A stretch of 64,000 nt of DNA from Mesorhizobium sp. B2-4-15 (GCF_006658505.1 NZ_VFUZ01000009.1:62001-126000), one strand, 5' to 3'. Counted from the stretch's first letter, positions 44,427 to 54,166 are shown. Translations and numbers: made by a program. The notes: generated from the sequence alone by a model not told the origin.

Positions 44427-45116
44427 TCAGGCCGGCTGCGCTGCTGCTTGGCCCGCACCGATCACGCCAGCGCGCGACGCCAGCCCTGCGGCAGCCGCGC
44501 CGAGGCAGGGTGCGACGATGTAGAGCCAGAGCTGCGACAGCGCCGCTCCGCCGGCGAACAGTGCCGGGCCGAGCGAGCGGGCCGGATTGACCGACGAGCC
44601 GGATACGGCGATGCCGGCAAGATGAATCATGACCAGCGTCAGCCCGATCGCCAGGCCAGCCAGAGGACCGGCGCCGCCTTCGGCGGTGGCGCGCAGGATG
44701 ACCAGCAGGAACAGGAACGTGGCGACCGCCTCGAACAGGAACGCCGAGGTCGCCGAATAGGTTGACCAGCCATTCTGGGCGAAACCGTTCGCCGCCACGT
44801 CAAAGCCGCCCACCTTGCCTTGCGCGATCACATAGAGCACCGCCGAGGCGACGATCGCACCCGCGCATTGCGCGAGGATATAGCCGATGAGGTCGTTCGA
44901 TTTCATGCGGCCGGCGACGAAAAAGCCGAGACTTACGGCCGGATTGAGATGAGCCCCCGACACCGGTCCGATCGAATAGGCCATCGCCACCACCGAAAGG
45001 CCGAATGCCATGGCCACGCCCAGCAGACCGACTTCGGAGCGCATGAAAAGAACCGCCGCGCAACCGAAGAATACCAGCGCGAAAGTCCCGACGAATTCAC
45101 AGACGTATTTGTTCAT
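44427..45116 (-). CDS. aqpZ: Aquaporin Z-like channel
   Basis: The 229-residue protein has six predicted membrane segments and both NPA boxes: SGAHLNPAVS (N58) and SGSSVNPARS (N177, followed by the aquaporin-type Arg180). GAGAGGAAACA precedes the ATG. The selectivity residues suggest water rather than glycerol. Its place in the monooxygenase operon is unusual and may reflect small-solute or osmotic needs during alcohol or ketone metabolism. Confidence 0.92.
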   Translation of the reverse strand: MNKYVCEFVGTFALVFFGCAAVLFMRSEVGLLGVAMAFGLSVVAMAYSIGPVSGAHLNPAVSLGFFVAGRMKSNDLIGYILAQCAGAIVASAVLYVIAQGKVGGFDVAANGFAQNGWSTYSATSAFLFEAVATFLFLLVILRATAEGGAGPLAGLAIGLTLVMIHLAGIAVSGSSVNPARSLGPALFAGGAALSQLWLYIVAPCLGAAAAGLASRAGVIGAGQAAAQPA

Positions 45117-45187
45117 TGTTTCCTCTCCAGATTTGTGACGAGGACTGGAGGCCGCGCCGGTTCCCGCACGTGTCCAGTCCAGGTGCT

Positions 45188-46231
45188 TCAGGGCACGATG
45201 ACGCCGCGGCCGGTGAACCGCCGGTTCTTGAAGTCGTCGAGCGCCGTGTTGATGCTGGCAAGATTGTACTCGGTGTAGTGCATCTTCACCTTGCCGTCGG
45301 CGTTGAGCTCCATCAGTTCGACCAGCTCGGTAAAATTGCCGACCAGGCTGCCACCGATGTTGATCTCCTCGATGACGAGATGGGCGGTCGGCACGTTGAC
45401 GGTGCCGCCATAGCCGACGACGAACAGTTGTCCGCCCTTGCGCACCATCTTCCAGCAGATGTTCTCGACACCGAGTTCGCCAACGAAATCGATCACCACA
45501 TGCGCGCCGCCGCCGGTGATCTGGCTGACTTCCTCGACGACATTGGGTCCACCATCGAGGACGAAATCGGCGCCGAGATCCTTGGCCAGCACCCGCGCCG
45601 CCGGCTCGCGGTCGACGGCGATGATGCGGCAGCCCGAGATCGCGTGCAGCGATTGCAGCGCGATATGCCCAAGCCCGCCAATGCCGAGCAGCACGCAATA
45701 GCTTCCTGGCCGCAGCAGCTTTGCCGCGCGCTTGGCGGCGCGGTAGGCGGTGATACCGGCGTCGGCCAGCGGTGCCACCTCGATCGGCGTGATGTTGGCG
45801 TTCAGCTTGATCAGCGAACGCTCGCTGGTGATGAAATACTCTGCGAAGCCGCCATTCATGCCAAGGCCAGGAAATTGGCCGTTATCGCAATACATGTCCT
45901 CGCCATGGCGGCAGTTGAGGCAGATGCCACATGAGCGGAACGGATGGCAGATCACAGCGTCACCGCGCTTGACGGATCGGACGCCACTGCCGACCTCCTC
46001 GACCCAGCCGGCATTCTCGTGCCCCATGATGTAAGGCAGAAGCGTGCCTTCGGGATCCATCGTCGGCTTCCACACACCTTCGATAATGTGCAGGTCGGTG
46101 CGGCAGAGGCCGGCGGCACCCACCCGCACGATGACCTCGTCAGGCGCGGTGATCGTCGGTGCCTTGACCTCCTCGATCCGTAGCTGGACGTTCATTTTCG
46201 GGTCGTATTCGTACAGTCTGGCAGCTTTCAT
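45188..46231 (-). CDS. adh: Zinc-dependent NAD alcohol dehydrogenase
   Basis: The 347-residue MDR protein has catalytic zinc ligands C43 (GLCRTDLH) and H71-E72 (MGHENAG), structural zinc ligands C101, C104, C107 and C115, and a GIGGLGH nucleotide-binding motif at about 182. It fits oxidation of the alcohol formed by the monooxygenase, for example 2-propanol to acetone. It lies between the chaperonin and aquaporin genes in the same operon. Confidence 0.92.
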   Translation of the reverse strand: MKAARLYEYDPKMNVQLRIEEVKAPTITAPDEVIVRVGAAGLCRTDLHIIEGVWKPTMDPEGTLLPYIMGHENAGWVEEVGSGVRSVKRGDAVICHPFRSCGICLNCRHGEDMYCDNGQFPGLGMNGGFAEYFITSERSLIKLNANITPIEVAPLADAGITAYRAAKRAAKLLRPGSYCVLLGIGGLGHIALQSLHAISGCRIIAVDREPAARVLAKDLGADFVLDGGPNVVEEVSQITGGGAHVVIDFVGELGVENICWKMVRKGGQLFVVGYGGTVNVPTAHLVIEEINIGGSLVGNFTELVELMELNADGKVKMHYTEYNLASINTALDDFKNRRFTGRGVIVP

Positions 46232-46270
46232 CGTCGTGTCCTTTCAACGTCGAATGTGTCTGGAATTGCT

Positions 46271-47902
46271 TCAGGCGCGGCCGAGCTTTTCGGACCCGCC
46301 GCCCCGTGCGGGTCCGGCAGTCGGATCCTCATCCTCGGCGAGATCGCCGATCAGCGTTTCAGTGGTCAGGATCAGCGTCGCGACGGAAGCCGCATTGGCC
46401 AGCGCCGTGTAGGTGACGCGCACGGGATCGATGATTCCTGCCTCGAACATGTTCTGGTAGCTGCCGGCGGATGCGTTGTAGCCGTAGCCGCCGTTGATGC
46501 GCGTCACCTCGGCGACGACGGCCTCTGGATCGGCGCCGGCATTGGCGGCGATGCGCCATAGCGGTCGCGACAGAACAGACCGCACCAGGCGCACACCTTC
46601 GGCTGTATCGCCGGCTACTCCGGCCGCCACTTTGTCCAGCAGTGGGGCGATCTGGGCGAGTGCGGAGCCACCCCCGGCGACGACGCCCTCTTCGGATGCG
46701 GCGCGCACCGCATTGAGCGAATCTTCGATGAGCTGAATCGTCCGTTTCTGCTCGACCGGCGTGACACCGCCGGCATAAAGGATCGCGGTGCCACCGGAGA
46801 GCTTGGCCAGGCGTTCTCGCAGTTTGTCCTGGTCTATGTTCGGCGGCGAGGCTTCGTATTGCCGCTGCACCTGAGCGCGGCGCGAGGCGATTGCCGCATG
46901 GTCGCCGCCACCGCGAATGATCGAGGTGTAGGAAGAACTGGTTTTCACCCGGTCGGCGGTGCCGAGGTCTTCAGCGGTAACATTCTCCAGCCGCCCGCCG
47001 AGATCGCGCGCGATCACCTTGCCGCCGGTGATGATGGCCAGATCCTCCATCATCGCCTTGCGCCAGTGGCCATATTCCGGCGGATGGACGACGAGGTATT
47101 TTCCCGGTCCCTGCTTGCCGAGCAGCGTCACCACCACTTCCGGGGACATTTCCTCGGACACGATCAGCAGCGGCCGCCCGTCCTCGTCGGCGATGCGGCG
47201 CGCCGCATCGAGCGCTCCGGGATCCTTGATCTTGAGATCGGTCATCAGGATGTAGGGGCGTTCGAGAACAGCCTCCATCTTCTCCTGGTCGGTGACCATG
47301 TGATGCGAGAGATAGCCACGTTCGAAGGACATGCCTTCGACCACATCGAGCGTGGTCTCGGTCGTGACGCTGAAGTCGGTGGTGATGACGCCTTCGGCGC
47401 CGACGCGCTGATGAGCTTCCGCCACGAGCGCGCCAAGCTTACTGTTGGTCGCAGCGATGTTGGCGACAGCGGCCAGGATGCCATTCCCCTTGGCGGGTTT
47501 TGCCGAGGCCTTGAGTGCCGCCACCACCGAAGCCACAGCGAGTTCAATGCCTTTGCAGAGATCGACGGATTTGGCGCCACGCTCATTGGCTTCAATGCCG
47601 GCCTGGATGAGCGCGTTGGCGAGCACGATCGCGGTCGTGGTGCCGTCGCCGGCGACCTCATTGGTCTGCATCGACACTTCGCGCACCACCTGCGCGCCCA
47701 TATTCTCGAAACGGTCGTGCAATTCGATCTCGGAGGCGATGCTGACGCCGTCGCGAGTCACCATCGGCGTGCCGATCGGTCGATCGATCATTGCGTTCAT
47801 GCCTTTGGGGCCGAGCGTCGGCTCGACGGCCGCCGCCAGCCGGAAGACGCCACGGGCCAAGGCGCGACGGGCATCGGAATTGTGGAGCATTATTTTGGGC
47901 AT
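46271..47902 (-). CDS. mimG: GroEL-like chaperonin dedicated to the monooxygenase (MimG-type)
   Basis: The 543-residue protein keeps the GroEL ATP site (GDGTTT at 85-90) and apical-domain pattern. It is divergent: the usual TLGPKGRNV is TLGPKGMNAMID, and the C-terminus (GPARGGGSEKLGRA) lacks the Gly-Gly-Met repeat of housekeeping GroEL. Chaperonins in mimABCD-type operons are needed to fold the hydroxylase large subunit. GGAGGAATC precedes the chosen ATG; a longer open frame to 47953 is not needed. Confidence 0.9.
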   Translation of the reverse strand: MPKIMLHNSDARRALARGVFRLAAAVEPTLGPKGMNAMIDRPIGTPMVTRDGVSIASEIELHDRFENMGAQVVREVSMQTNEVAGDGTTTAIVLANALIQAGIEANERGAKSVDLCKGIELAVASVVAALKASAKPAKGNGILAAVANIAATNSKLGALVAEAHQRVGAEGVITTDFSVTTETTLDVVEGMSFERGYLSHHMVTDQEKMEAVLERPYILMTDLKIKDPGALDAARRIADEDGRPLLIVSEEMSPEVVVTLLGKQGPGKYLVVHPPEYGHWRKAMMEDLAIITGGKVIARDLGGRLENVTAEDLGTADRVKTSSSYTSIIRGGGDHAAIASRRAQVQRQYEASPPNIDQDKLRERLAKLSGGTAILYAGGVTPVEQKRTIQLIEDSLNAVRAASEEGVVAGGGSALAQIAPLLDKVAAGVAGDTAEGVRLVRSVLSRPLWRIAANAGADPEAVVAEVTRINGGYGYNASAGSYQNMFEAGIIDPVRVTYTALANAASVATLILTTETLIGDLAEDEDPTAGPARGGGSEKLGRA

Positions 47903-47980
47903 GATTCCTCCTTCCGCCTTACGGGCGGCTTGTTGGTTGGGGGCCTCGTGCAACTGGAGGCCGTTGCTGTCAGTTCTGCT

Positions 47981-48778
47981 TCAGGCTGTCGGCGCGGCTC
48001 GATCGGGCACGCGATCCAGAATGAAATCGACCAGCGTCGGCTCGCCGTCGACCACACCCAGTTCCTTGTATCGTGTGTGTTTCAGTCCACGGCAGAGCCC
48101 GCCGTTGAACTCCATGTTAATGCGCACCGCGCGCAGTTCGCCGAGATAGGCAGGCAATCCCGTGGGCGAAACTTGCTGCCCATCCCATGTGACGAAGACC
48201 GGATCATCTGCCCGGCGGCTGGGAAAACGCTCAAGCAGGGCCGCCCTGTATCTCGGCTTCTGCCTGGCTGCTTCGCCCGGTTCGAACCGCGCGACGTCAT
48301 ATGCTGGCAAGCCCATGCCGAGAATTTCCCAAGCGGTCAGACCGTGCGCCTTGAGGCCGCGCAAGACAGCCTCCTGGCGCCGCTTGAATGCCTTCATGCG
48401 GAAAGTTTCGCGCAAGGCGCCGAGATCCTGATCATCGGCAAGTTCGGCGAAGATATCGCCGAACGTCTTGCCGGCTTCCAAGCCGCGATTGACCTCGTCG
48501 GCGAACATGTGGTCGTGCAGCTTGACGCAGTAAGCGGGCGACCAGGACAGCTGGTCGAGCGCCTTACGGACGCCGTCCAGCATGAGGAAAGCGAAGTTGG
48601 GCGAGCACCAGTAGGTCGGCAGGCGGAAATCGACGTCCACGCCGCCATCGCCTTTCACCTGTGCCCGCTCGACGAAGCCCATCTCGGTGACGGGCTCGTC
48701 GAGTTCGGGGTCGTTGACCTCACCAAGGCGCCGCCAGAGTTCCTTCTCGCGGCCGTCGGAAATGCTGGCGGTTGCCAT
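47981..48778 (-). CDS. MIP18/DUF59-type Fe-S assembly protein
   Basis: The 265-residue protein begins with a MIP18/PaaD-like domain (ELWRRLGEVNDPELDEPVTE, MGFVERAQVKGDGGVDVDFR, PTYWCSPNFAFLMLDGVRKA) with a conserved cysteine. The C-terminal part is a specific extension (MGLPAYDVARFEPGEAAR). It probably assists metal-centre assembly in the reductase or hydroxylase. It starts six bases after the amidohydrolase stop. Confidence 0.8.
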   Translation of the reverse strand: MATASISDGREKELWRRLGEVNDPELDEPVTEMGFVERAQVKGDGGVDVDFRLPTYWCSPNFAFLMLDGVRKALDQLSWSPAYCVKLHDHMFADEVNRGLEAGKTFGDIFAELADDQDLGALRETFRMKAFKRRQEAVLRGLKAHGLTAWEILGMGLPAYDVARFEPGEAARQKPRYRAALLERFPSRRADDPVFVTWDGQQVSPTGLPAYLGELRAVRINMEFNGGLCRGLKHTRYKELGVVDGEPTLVDFILDRVPDRAAPTA

Positions 48779-48783
48779 GGCCC

Positions 48784-49806
48784 CTACTCCGCCGCGATGC
48801 TGAAGGGCGAACTGGCGAGCGCCTTCTTCTTGGCTTCGATGTCGATATTGTAGAGCCGCGCGGCGTTGAGGCCGAGGATCTTTTCCTTGATCTCGTTGGT
48901 CAGTTGCACACCGCGTTCGGCGGCAATGTCCTCCGGAATCTGGTAGGCCCAGAATTTCTCGACCAGCCAGCGCGGCGTCCAGATCGCATAGTCGGAGCCG
49001 AACAGGATCTTTTCCGGCCCAAGCCAGAACAGCAGTTCAGCGATGACCTCGCCGAAATAGCGCGGGCGCGCATGGATGAAGGGCAGCGCCACCGCCAGGC
49101 CGCCATAGACATTGGTCTCCTGCGTGGCGATCCAGCAGAAATCGTCGAGACGCGGCAGGCCGCAATGCTCGACGATCCAGTTGAGGCCCTGGAAGTCCGT
49201 CGCTGCGTGGTCAACGTCATGCACGTCGAAGGCGTCCTTCGAAAGTGGAATGATCGTCGGGCCCTTGTGGACGTGAATGTTGCGGATGCCGAGCTTGTCG
49301 CAGAGTTCGAAGCATTTGTAGGCATCGGGATCGGTGAGCTTCCAGCCTTTGGACGCGCCGTTCCATTCGGCCGTGTACATTTTCACGCCCTTGACGTCGT
49401 ACGTCTCCTTGAGGAAGTGGATGTATTCGAGCGCCTTCTCGCCGTCGCGCGGATCGAAGGCGCCGTTGACGATGAAACGCTCGGGATAGCGCTTGGCAAC
49501 CTCGGCGTTGCGCTCGATGGTGTTGAAGCCGTTCTTGTAGAAATCCCTGAGATAGGTCGACTGGACGATCGCCACATCATCAGGGCCGTCGATGAACAAG
49601 TCGCGGTAGAGATCGTCGGCGCTGTATTTCTCGAACTTGCTCTTCTCCCAGAGCTGGTCCTTCGGGCTCAAGCCCGTGTGATAGGCGTAGAAGCACTCGA
49701 TAAACTGCTTGCCGTGGATGTTCTTCTGGTTCTCCGGGCTGCCGTCCCAGAAATGGGTGTGGCCGTCGACCACGAAAATGTCCTTGCCTTCCGGTGTTCT
49801 GTACAT
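48784..49806 (-). CDS. Amidohydrolase-family protein of the monooxygenase operon
   Basis: The 340-residue protein has the N-terminal metal motif DGHTHFWDGS and later HVHKGPTIIP, EHCGLPRL and LFGSDYAIWTP, the pattern of amidohydrolase/TIM-barrel decarboxylases. A homologue is usual in mimABCD-type operons, where its substrate is unproven. GGAGGCAACA precedes the ATG. It follows the coupling-protein gene and overlaps no other frame. Confidence 0.85.
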   Translation of the reverse strand: MYRTPEGKDIFVVDGHTHFWDGSPENQKNIHGKQFIECFYAYHTGLSPKDQLWEKSKFEKYSADDLYRDLFIDGPDDVAIVQSTYLRDFYKNGFNTIERNAEVAKRYPERFIVNGAFDPRDGEKALEYIHFLKETYDVKGVKMYTAEWNGASKGWKLTDPDAYKCFELCDKLGIRNIHVHKGPTIIPLSKDAFDVHDVDHAATDFQGLNWIVEHCGLPRLDDFCWIATQETNVYGGLAVALPFIHARPRYFGEVIAELLFWLGPEKILFGSDYAIWTPRWLVEKFWAYQIPEDIAAERGVQLTNEIKEKILGLNAARLYNIDIEAKKKALASSPFSIAAE

Positions 49807-49884
49807 TGTTGCCTCCGCAGCAAATCGCGTTGATCGGGTCGGCGCGCCGCGACCCACGCGGCGCGCCGGATTCTTGGGGCGCGC

Positions 49885-50256
49885 CTATTCGATGTACTCG
49901 AACATCTCGTCCATGTTGCCGAACAGGATCACGGTGTTGTCGTCGACGCGAACCATGCGGCCGTAATGGGTGGAGGTGTTGACCTCGAAGGTCTCGGCCG
50001 ATATTTCGCGGCCGAGATATTCTCCGATCGCATCCATCTTGAAGATCAGCTTGCCGTCGCCGTCGATGCGGATCAGCGCCGGCTGGTAGGTGATGGTCAC
50101 CCCCGGCTTCTTGCCCATGAATTCAGCAATGGCCCTTGCTTCGACCGAATCGTTCATGGTGACGCCGCACTGATGCGAAATCGTCTGCTCGAAAGTGATG
50201 TCCTTCATCTCCTTGAAGATGTTGGAGTGCGTTGCGTCGCGTGCTGCTAGTGACAT
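49885..50256 (-). CDS. mimD: Monooxygenase coupling (regulatory) protein, MmoB/DmpM family
   Basis: The 123-residue protein fits the cofactorless effector family: CGVTMNDSVEARAIAEFMGK, VTITYQPALIRIDGDGKLIF and a C-terminal FGNMDEMFEYIE. It binds the hydroxylase and tunes its reactivity. CAGGAGAAATCG precedes the ATG. It lies 16 bases downstream of the beta-subunit gene in the A-B-C-D order. Confidence 0.9.
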   Translation of the reverse strand: MSLAARDATHSNIFKEMKDITFEQTISHQCGVTMNDSVEARAIAEFMGKKPGVTITYQPALIRIDGDGKLIFKMDAIGEYLGREISAETFEVNTSTHYGRMVRVDDNTVILFGNMDEMFEYIE

Positions 50257-50272
50257 GACGATTTCTCCTGTT

Positions 50273-51331
50273 TCAGCGCTTGAGACCGAGTTCGCCAAGG
50301 ATCTGGCCAATCCGTTCCTCGGATTTGGCACGGACATCGGCGAAGGCGACCGGTTTGGAATGCGGCATCGACCAGATCGGCTGCAGGCCGATGGCCGCCT
50401 TGTCAGCGAGCGCCGCGTGCTTCTTGACCCAGCCCTGGAAGAGCTTCCGGTTGGCGCCGCCATGCGTCTCGTCATTGGCGAGCAGATGCATGAGGTCGAT
50501 GGTGTTAGCGAGGTTGCGCTCGTAATCGGCCTCGGCCGCCGAGATCACCGCCGGCGTGATGAAGTCATGATTGGCGGCCGCGATCTGCATCAGGAAGCCG
50601 GAGCGGAACACTTCACCGACCAGCGGCTCGAAGATGATGTTGATGGCGAAATACTGCTCGAGATAATCGGACGTACCCATGATGGTCTCGACCGCTTCGC
50701 GCACGCCTTGCCAGTTCTGGTCCTCGAGCCAGGCCTTCTTGCCGAGTTCGTCGTCCCAGCCAGGCAGGTCCATGCCGATCTCGGCAAGATAGAGCGTGAT
50801 GTCCTGGGCAAGCCTGAGCTTGTAGGACGAGTTGGTCAGCGTCGCGTTGTTGATCATCTGGGTGTAGCCGTAACGCTGGGCCTGCATCAGCGAGGTGCCG
50901 AGTCCGAATTCGGCGTGTTTCCAGGCGCCGAGTTGCGTCTGCAGGATCTTGATCCAGGCCTTGTCGAAGGTCTTCGGCGCGCCTGATTTGCGGGCGTTGT
51001 TGATGACGCTCTGCACCATCGTCTCGATCTTCGACTGGCGCTGGTAGTGGGTGCGCTCCCATTCCTGGTCGGGGGCGCGGAAAGCATGCCAGTTGGAGCT
51101 CTGCGCGGCGGTGTTCTGCTTGACGTAGGCGCCCTTGCCGTCGGCAAACGAGATGATCCAGTCCTGGCTCAGGTAGCGTTCCGGATCGGGCTGAACGTCG
51201 ACCGTCATGTCCTCGTAGTGGGTGGCACGCTGGCCTTTCGGGTCGAAATACCGGTACTTCCGGCTGTCGGAGTCGGCGAAGATCGCCGCGCCGGCGGCTC
51301 CTGATCCGACTGAACTCGAGGTTGCTGGCAT
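50273..51331 (-). CDS. mimC: Monooxygenase hydroxylase beta (small) subunit
   Basis: The 352-residue helical protein matches the beta subunit of soluble di-iron monooxygenases: QPDPERYLSQDWIISFADGK, GAWKHAEFGLGTSLMQAQRY, LRLAQDITLYLAEIGMDLPG and MHLLANDETHGGANRKLFQG. It lacks the metal ligands, as expected. GGGAGAGAACT precedes the chosen ATG. It pairs with the alpha subunit encoded two genes upstream. Confidence 0.92.
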   Translation of the reverse strand: MPATSSSVGSGAAGAAIFADSDSRKYRYFDPKGQRATHYEDMTVDVQPDPERYLSQDWIISFADGKGAYVKQNTAAQSSNWHAFRAPDQEWERTHYQRQSKIETMVQSVINNARKSGAPKTFDKAWIKILQTQLGAWKHAEFGLGTSLMQAQRYGYTQMINNATLTNSSYKLRLAQDITLYLAEIGMDLPGWDDELGKKAWLEDQNWQGVREAVETIMGTSDYLEQYFAINIIFEPLVGEVFRSGFLMQIAAANHDFITPAVISAAEADYERNLANTIDLMHLLANDETHGGANRKLFQGWVKKHAALADKAAIGLQPIWSMPHSKPVAFADVRAKSEERIGQILGELGLKR

Positions 51332-51380
51332 AGTTCTCTCTCCCTTGTTGCAGTTGTGGTTGGCTCGGCACCAGCCGCCC

Positions 51381-52442
51381 TCAATGGGCCGGCGTCGCAC
51401 CCGCCGATGTGGTGAACTTGTCGAAGAAGATCCGCTCCGTTTCGAACCCATTCATGAACAGGACCGGCTGCAGTGCATCGATCATCGGCGGCGGGCCACA
51501 GGCATGGACATCGCCCTGCCCGTCGAGCGCCAGTTGCTTGAGCTTGGCATCGACGCTCTGGTGTACGAAGCCGCGTTCGCCTCGCCATTCGGCGTCGTCG
51601 TTCGCGTGCGACAGCACGGGAATGAAGGTGACGTCCGAATGATTGCCGACCAGCTCGGCGATCCTGTCGAGATAGAACAGGTCGTTGCGGGTGCGGGCAC
51701 CATAGAAGAAATAGACCGGACGCTTCTCGCCGCTCTTCAGGTGGTCGTTGAGGATCGACCAGATCGGCGACATGCCCGAGCCGGCGCCGACCAGGACTAG
51801 AGGTCCTTGCCGCTCTTCCCGACGGAAACAGGTTCCGTAAGGTCCGACGACGGTGACCTCGGCTCCGACCTTGATGCCTCCGGAATCGAGTTCTCCGGAG
51901 AATTTTCCCTCAGGATATTTTTTGATGATGAAGCAGAGTTTCTCGGTTTGGTCCGGCGTATTTGCCATGGAGAACGAGCGCGTAATCGTCTCCCCTTTTT
52001 GCGTGGTAACCGTGATGTCGACATATTGCCCCGCCCAGAACTTTATCGGGGAGCCGAGTTCGATCTCGATGCCGCGAATGTCGTGAGTCAGCTGCTCGAT
52101 GAGAGCAATCCGGCCCTTGAACGTCTTCACGGCGATCGCTTTCGCCAAAATCTCCTCGTCATAATTGAGAAGCTCGACTTCCAAATCGGAGTAGGCAACG
52201 CAGCGGCACAAAAGGACGTGGCCGCTCTCCTTCTCCATGTCGTTCAAGGCGAAGGTCGAGTATTTCAACATGTCGACTTCGCCATCGAGCAACACGCTTT
52301 TGCAGGCCGAGCATTGCCCTTCCTTGCAGCCATGGGGCAAGGCGATGCCCTGACGGAACGCGGCGTTGAGCACCGTTTCGCCATGCTCGACCTCGAAATC
52401 GACGCCGACCGGGCTAAGCCTGACCGTGTGGGTTTCCGACAT
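51381..52442 (-). CDS. mimB: Monooxygenase reductase (2Fe-2S, FAD, NADH)
   Basis: The 353-residue protein has a plant-type 2Fe-2S domain with ligands C39, C44, C47 and C79 (HGCKEGQCSACKS, LLCRC), an FAD domain with ITRSFSMANTP, and an NAD domain with LVGAGSGMSPIWSIL and ACGPPPMI. It moves electrons from NADH to the di-iron hydroxylase. The start at 52442 follows mimA by 56 bases. The A-reductase-C-D order is that of mimABCD/prmABCD. Confidence 0.93.
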   Translation of the reverse strand: MSETHTVRLSPVGVDFEVEHGETVLNAAFRQGIALPHGCKEGQCSACKSVLLDGEVDMLKYSTFALNDMEKESGHVLLCRCVAYSDLEVELLNYDEEILAKAIAVKTFKGRIALIEQLTHDIRGIEIELGSPIKFWAGQYVDITVTTQKGETITRSFSMANTPDQTEKLCFIIKKYPEGKFSGELDSGGIKVGAEVTVVGPYGTCFRREERQGPLVLVGAGSGMSPIWSILNDHLKSGEKRPVYFFYGARTRNDLFYLDRIAELVGNHSDVTFIPVLSHANDDAEWRGERGFVHQSVDAKLKQLALDGQGDVHACGPPPMIDALQPVLFMNGFETERIFFDKFTTSAGATPAH

Positions 52443-52498
52443 GCGGACCTCCAGTTGGGATGAGCCGGGGGCGGGGCGAACCCGCCCCCCTTGGCCGA

Positions 52499-54166
52499 TC
52501 AGTTGCAAGGGTTGATCGTGAAGCCCGCGCGATATTCCGCGAGATGCTTGTCGCGATCGGCCGGCGTCATGGCGCGGAGCGCCTTCAACGGCGAGCCGAG
52601 CGTGTTGCCGCGCACGTCGTCGAGCGTCCACATTTCCTTGTCGTCGAAGCGCATATGCGGCTGCGGAACGAGCGTCTTGCCGTCGGAACGGACGAAGTTC
52701 AGGTCCTTGATCGCATCGGCCAGATCCCAGCCGTCATAGAGCGTCTCCCACTCGCGCTTGCCGCTGAAACGGCCCATGGCGGGTGTCGGGCGGCCCTGAT
52801 ACTCGTCCGCGAAGGCTTCGACAGCGGTCCAGCGGTCGAGCTCGTGGGCGAAGGTGTGCAACTGGCCGTCGATCTCGTCGACCACAATGTCCTCGCGGAT
52901 CAGGCAGGGAACCAGGCACGACCAGCAGCGGTGCGGATAGACGTAGCCGACGTCGCTGTTGAACAGCAGCACCTTCTCGCCCTTGTGGCTGAGCTTGGCA
53001 TACCATTTCCAGAAATCGCCGAACTCGGCGTACCAACCCGGATATTTGTGCTCGAACCATTCGAAATCCTTGTCGGTCTGGGCTTCGATGCGCCAGAAAT
53101 TGACCGGCCAGCCCACCGCGAAGAACTGCCCGACCTTGTGGACGTAGTTCTTCTTGGTGATGCGCTCCCAGGCAGCCTGGACGTCGTCGTGATGGACCTT
53201 GATGCCGTATTTCTCGAGCGGCAGCATGTAGGTGCGGTAGTAGTCCTCATAGATCCAGCGGTGCCACATTTCCGCGTAGGACTCCTTGTTCTTGTCGCGG
53301 TTGGTGGTGCCGTATTCGATGAAAGTGCCGATTGCCGCATCGACGATGGCGTGGTTCTGCCAGAAGGCGTAACGCAGGTCGCGCTCGAGCAGCAGGTGGT
53401 TTTCCGGCTCCTTGAGCGCCGCCATCAGCAGCGAGTGGCCGTTGCCGATGTGCCGGCTTTCATCCGACTGCACCGACAGGAAGACCGTCGGCAGCGCGTA
53501 GTCGCCGTTGCGGGCCGCTTCCGAGGGCATGGCAACGAACAGCGTGTTGGTGAAGGCGGTCTCGGCCACCACGGTCAGGTACATGCAGGCGGCGGTCATG
53601 GTGTCGCCGGTGATGAAGCCCTCGGCGAACTGGCGCCCGATGGTGGTGGCGTAGCATTTTCCGAAGGCTTCCTCGGTGATGTCGAAGCCCGCCGGATCGA
53701 TGTAGTTCTCCATGTACCATTTCTTCAGATTCATTTGGATCGTCGAGTGACGGAACTCGTCGATCATCTGCATGGTGAAGCCGGTTCTGAGCTCCTCGCC
53801 GGGGGCGATGCGTGCGACCATTGCCATCGAGCGGGCAGCGGAGATTTCCGGGAAGGGAATGATGGCGAGGAAGAGTTTCATCCACTCGACCCAGCGCGGT
53901 TCCACATTGCGGAACATGTCGCCGCGCAGCGCCGCATCCAACGCGCCATAGACGCGATTGTCCTTTTCTTCCTGCATCGGGAAATAGGATCGCAGGACCT
54001 GCTTCATCGGATCGCGCGGCGTCTTGTTGATCTTGTAGTCGGTCGGAAACGTCATTGCTTCCTGGACGTAGGAAGGATTCCAGCCGAGGTCGGCAATCTT
54101 CTTGGTCGCTTCGCCCACGGAGATGCCGCGTTGCGAGGTAATCTTGTTGAGCGTCAGAGACGTCAT
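52499..54166 (-). CDS. mimA: Di-iron monooxygenase hydroxylase alpha (large) subunit, propane/MimA-type
   Basis: The 555-residue protein carries the carboxylate-bridged di-iron ligands: E107 (FPEISA), E137 and H140 (IDEFRH), E202 (AETAFT), E236 and H239 (SDESRH). It is the catalytic subunit that hydroxylates short alkanes, ketones or phenols; the order of genes favours the propane/acetone (MimABCD) group. The ATG at 54166 is preferred because GGAGG lies nine bases away, whereas the ATG at 54172 is only three bases from it. It is the first gene of the operon. Confidence 0.93.
   Translation of the reverse strand: MTSLTLNKITSQRGISVGEATKKIADLGWNPSYVQEAMTFPTDYKINKTPRDPMKQVLRSYFPMQEEKDNRVYGALDAALRGDMFRNVEPRWVEWMKLFLAIIPFPEISAARSMAMVARIAPGEELRTGFTMQMIDEFRHSTIQMNLKKWYMENYIDPAGFDITEEAFGKCYATTIGRQFAEGFITGDTMTAACMYLTVVAETAFTNTLFVAMPSEAARNGDYALPTVFLSVQSDESRHIGNGHSLLMAALKEPENHLLLERDLRYAFWQNHAIVDAAIGTFIEYGTTNRDKNKESYAEMWHRWIYEDYYRTYMLPLEKYGIKVHHDDVQAAWERITKKNYVHKVGQFFAVGWPVNFWRIEAQTDKDFEWFEHKYPGWYAEFGDFWKWYAKLSHKGEKVLLFNSDVGYVYPHRCWSCLVPCLIREDIVVDEIDGQLHTFAHELDRWTAVEAFADEYQGRPTPAMGRFSGKREWETLYDGWDLADAIKDLNFVRSDGKTLVPQPHMRFDDKEMWTLDDVRGNTLGSPLKALRAMTPADRDKHLAEYRAGFTINPCN

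Noticed and set aside
46859..48853. 664-codon forward frame opposite the chaperonin and DUF59 genes
   Set aside because: Shadow frame; both reverse genes have strong family features and ribosome-binding sites.
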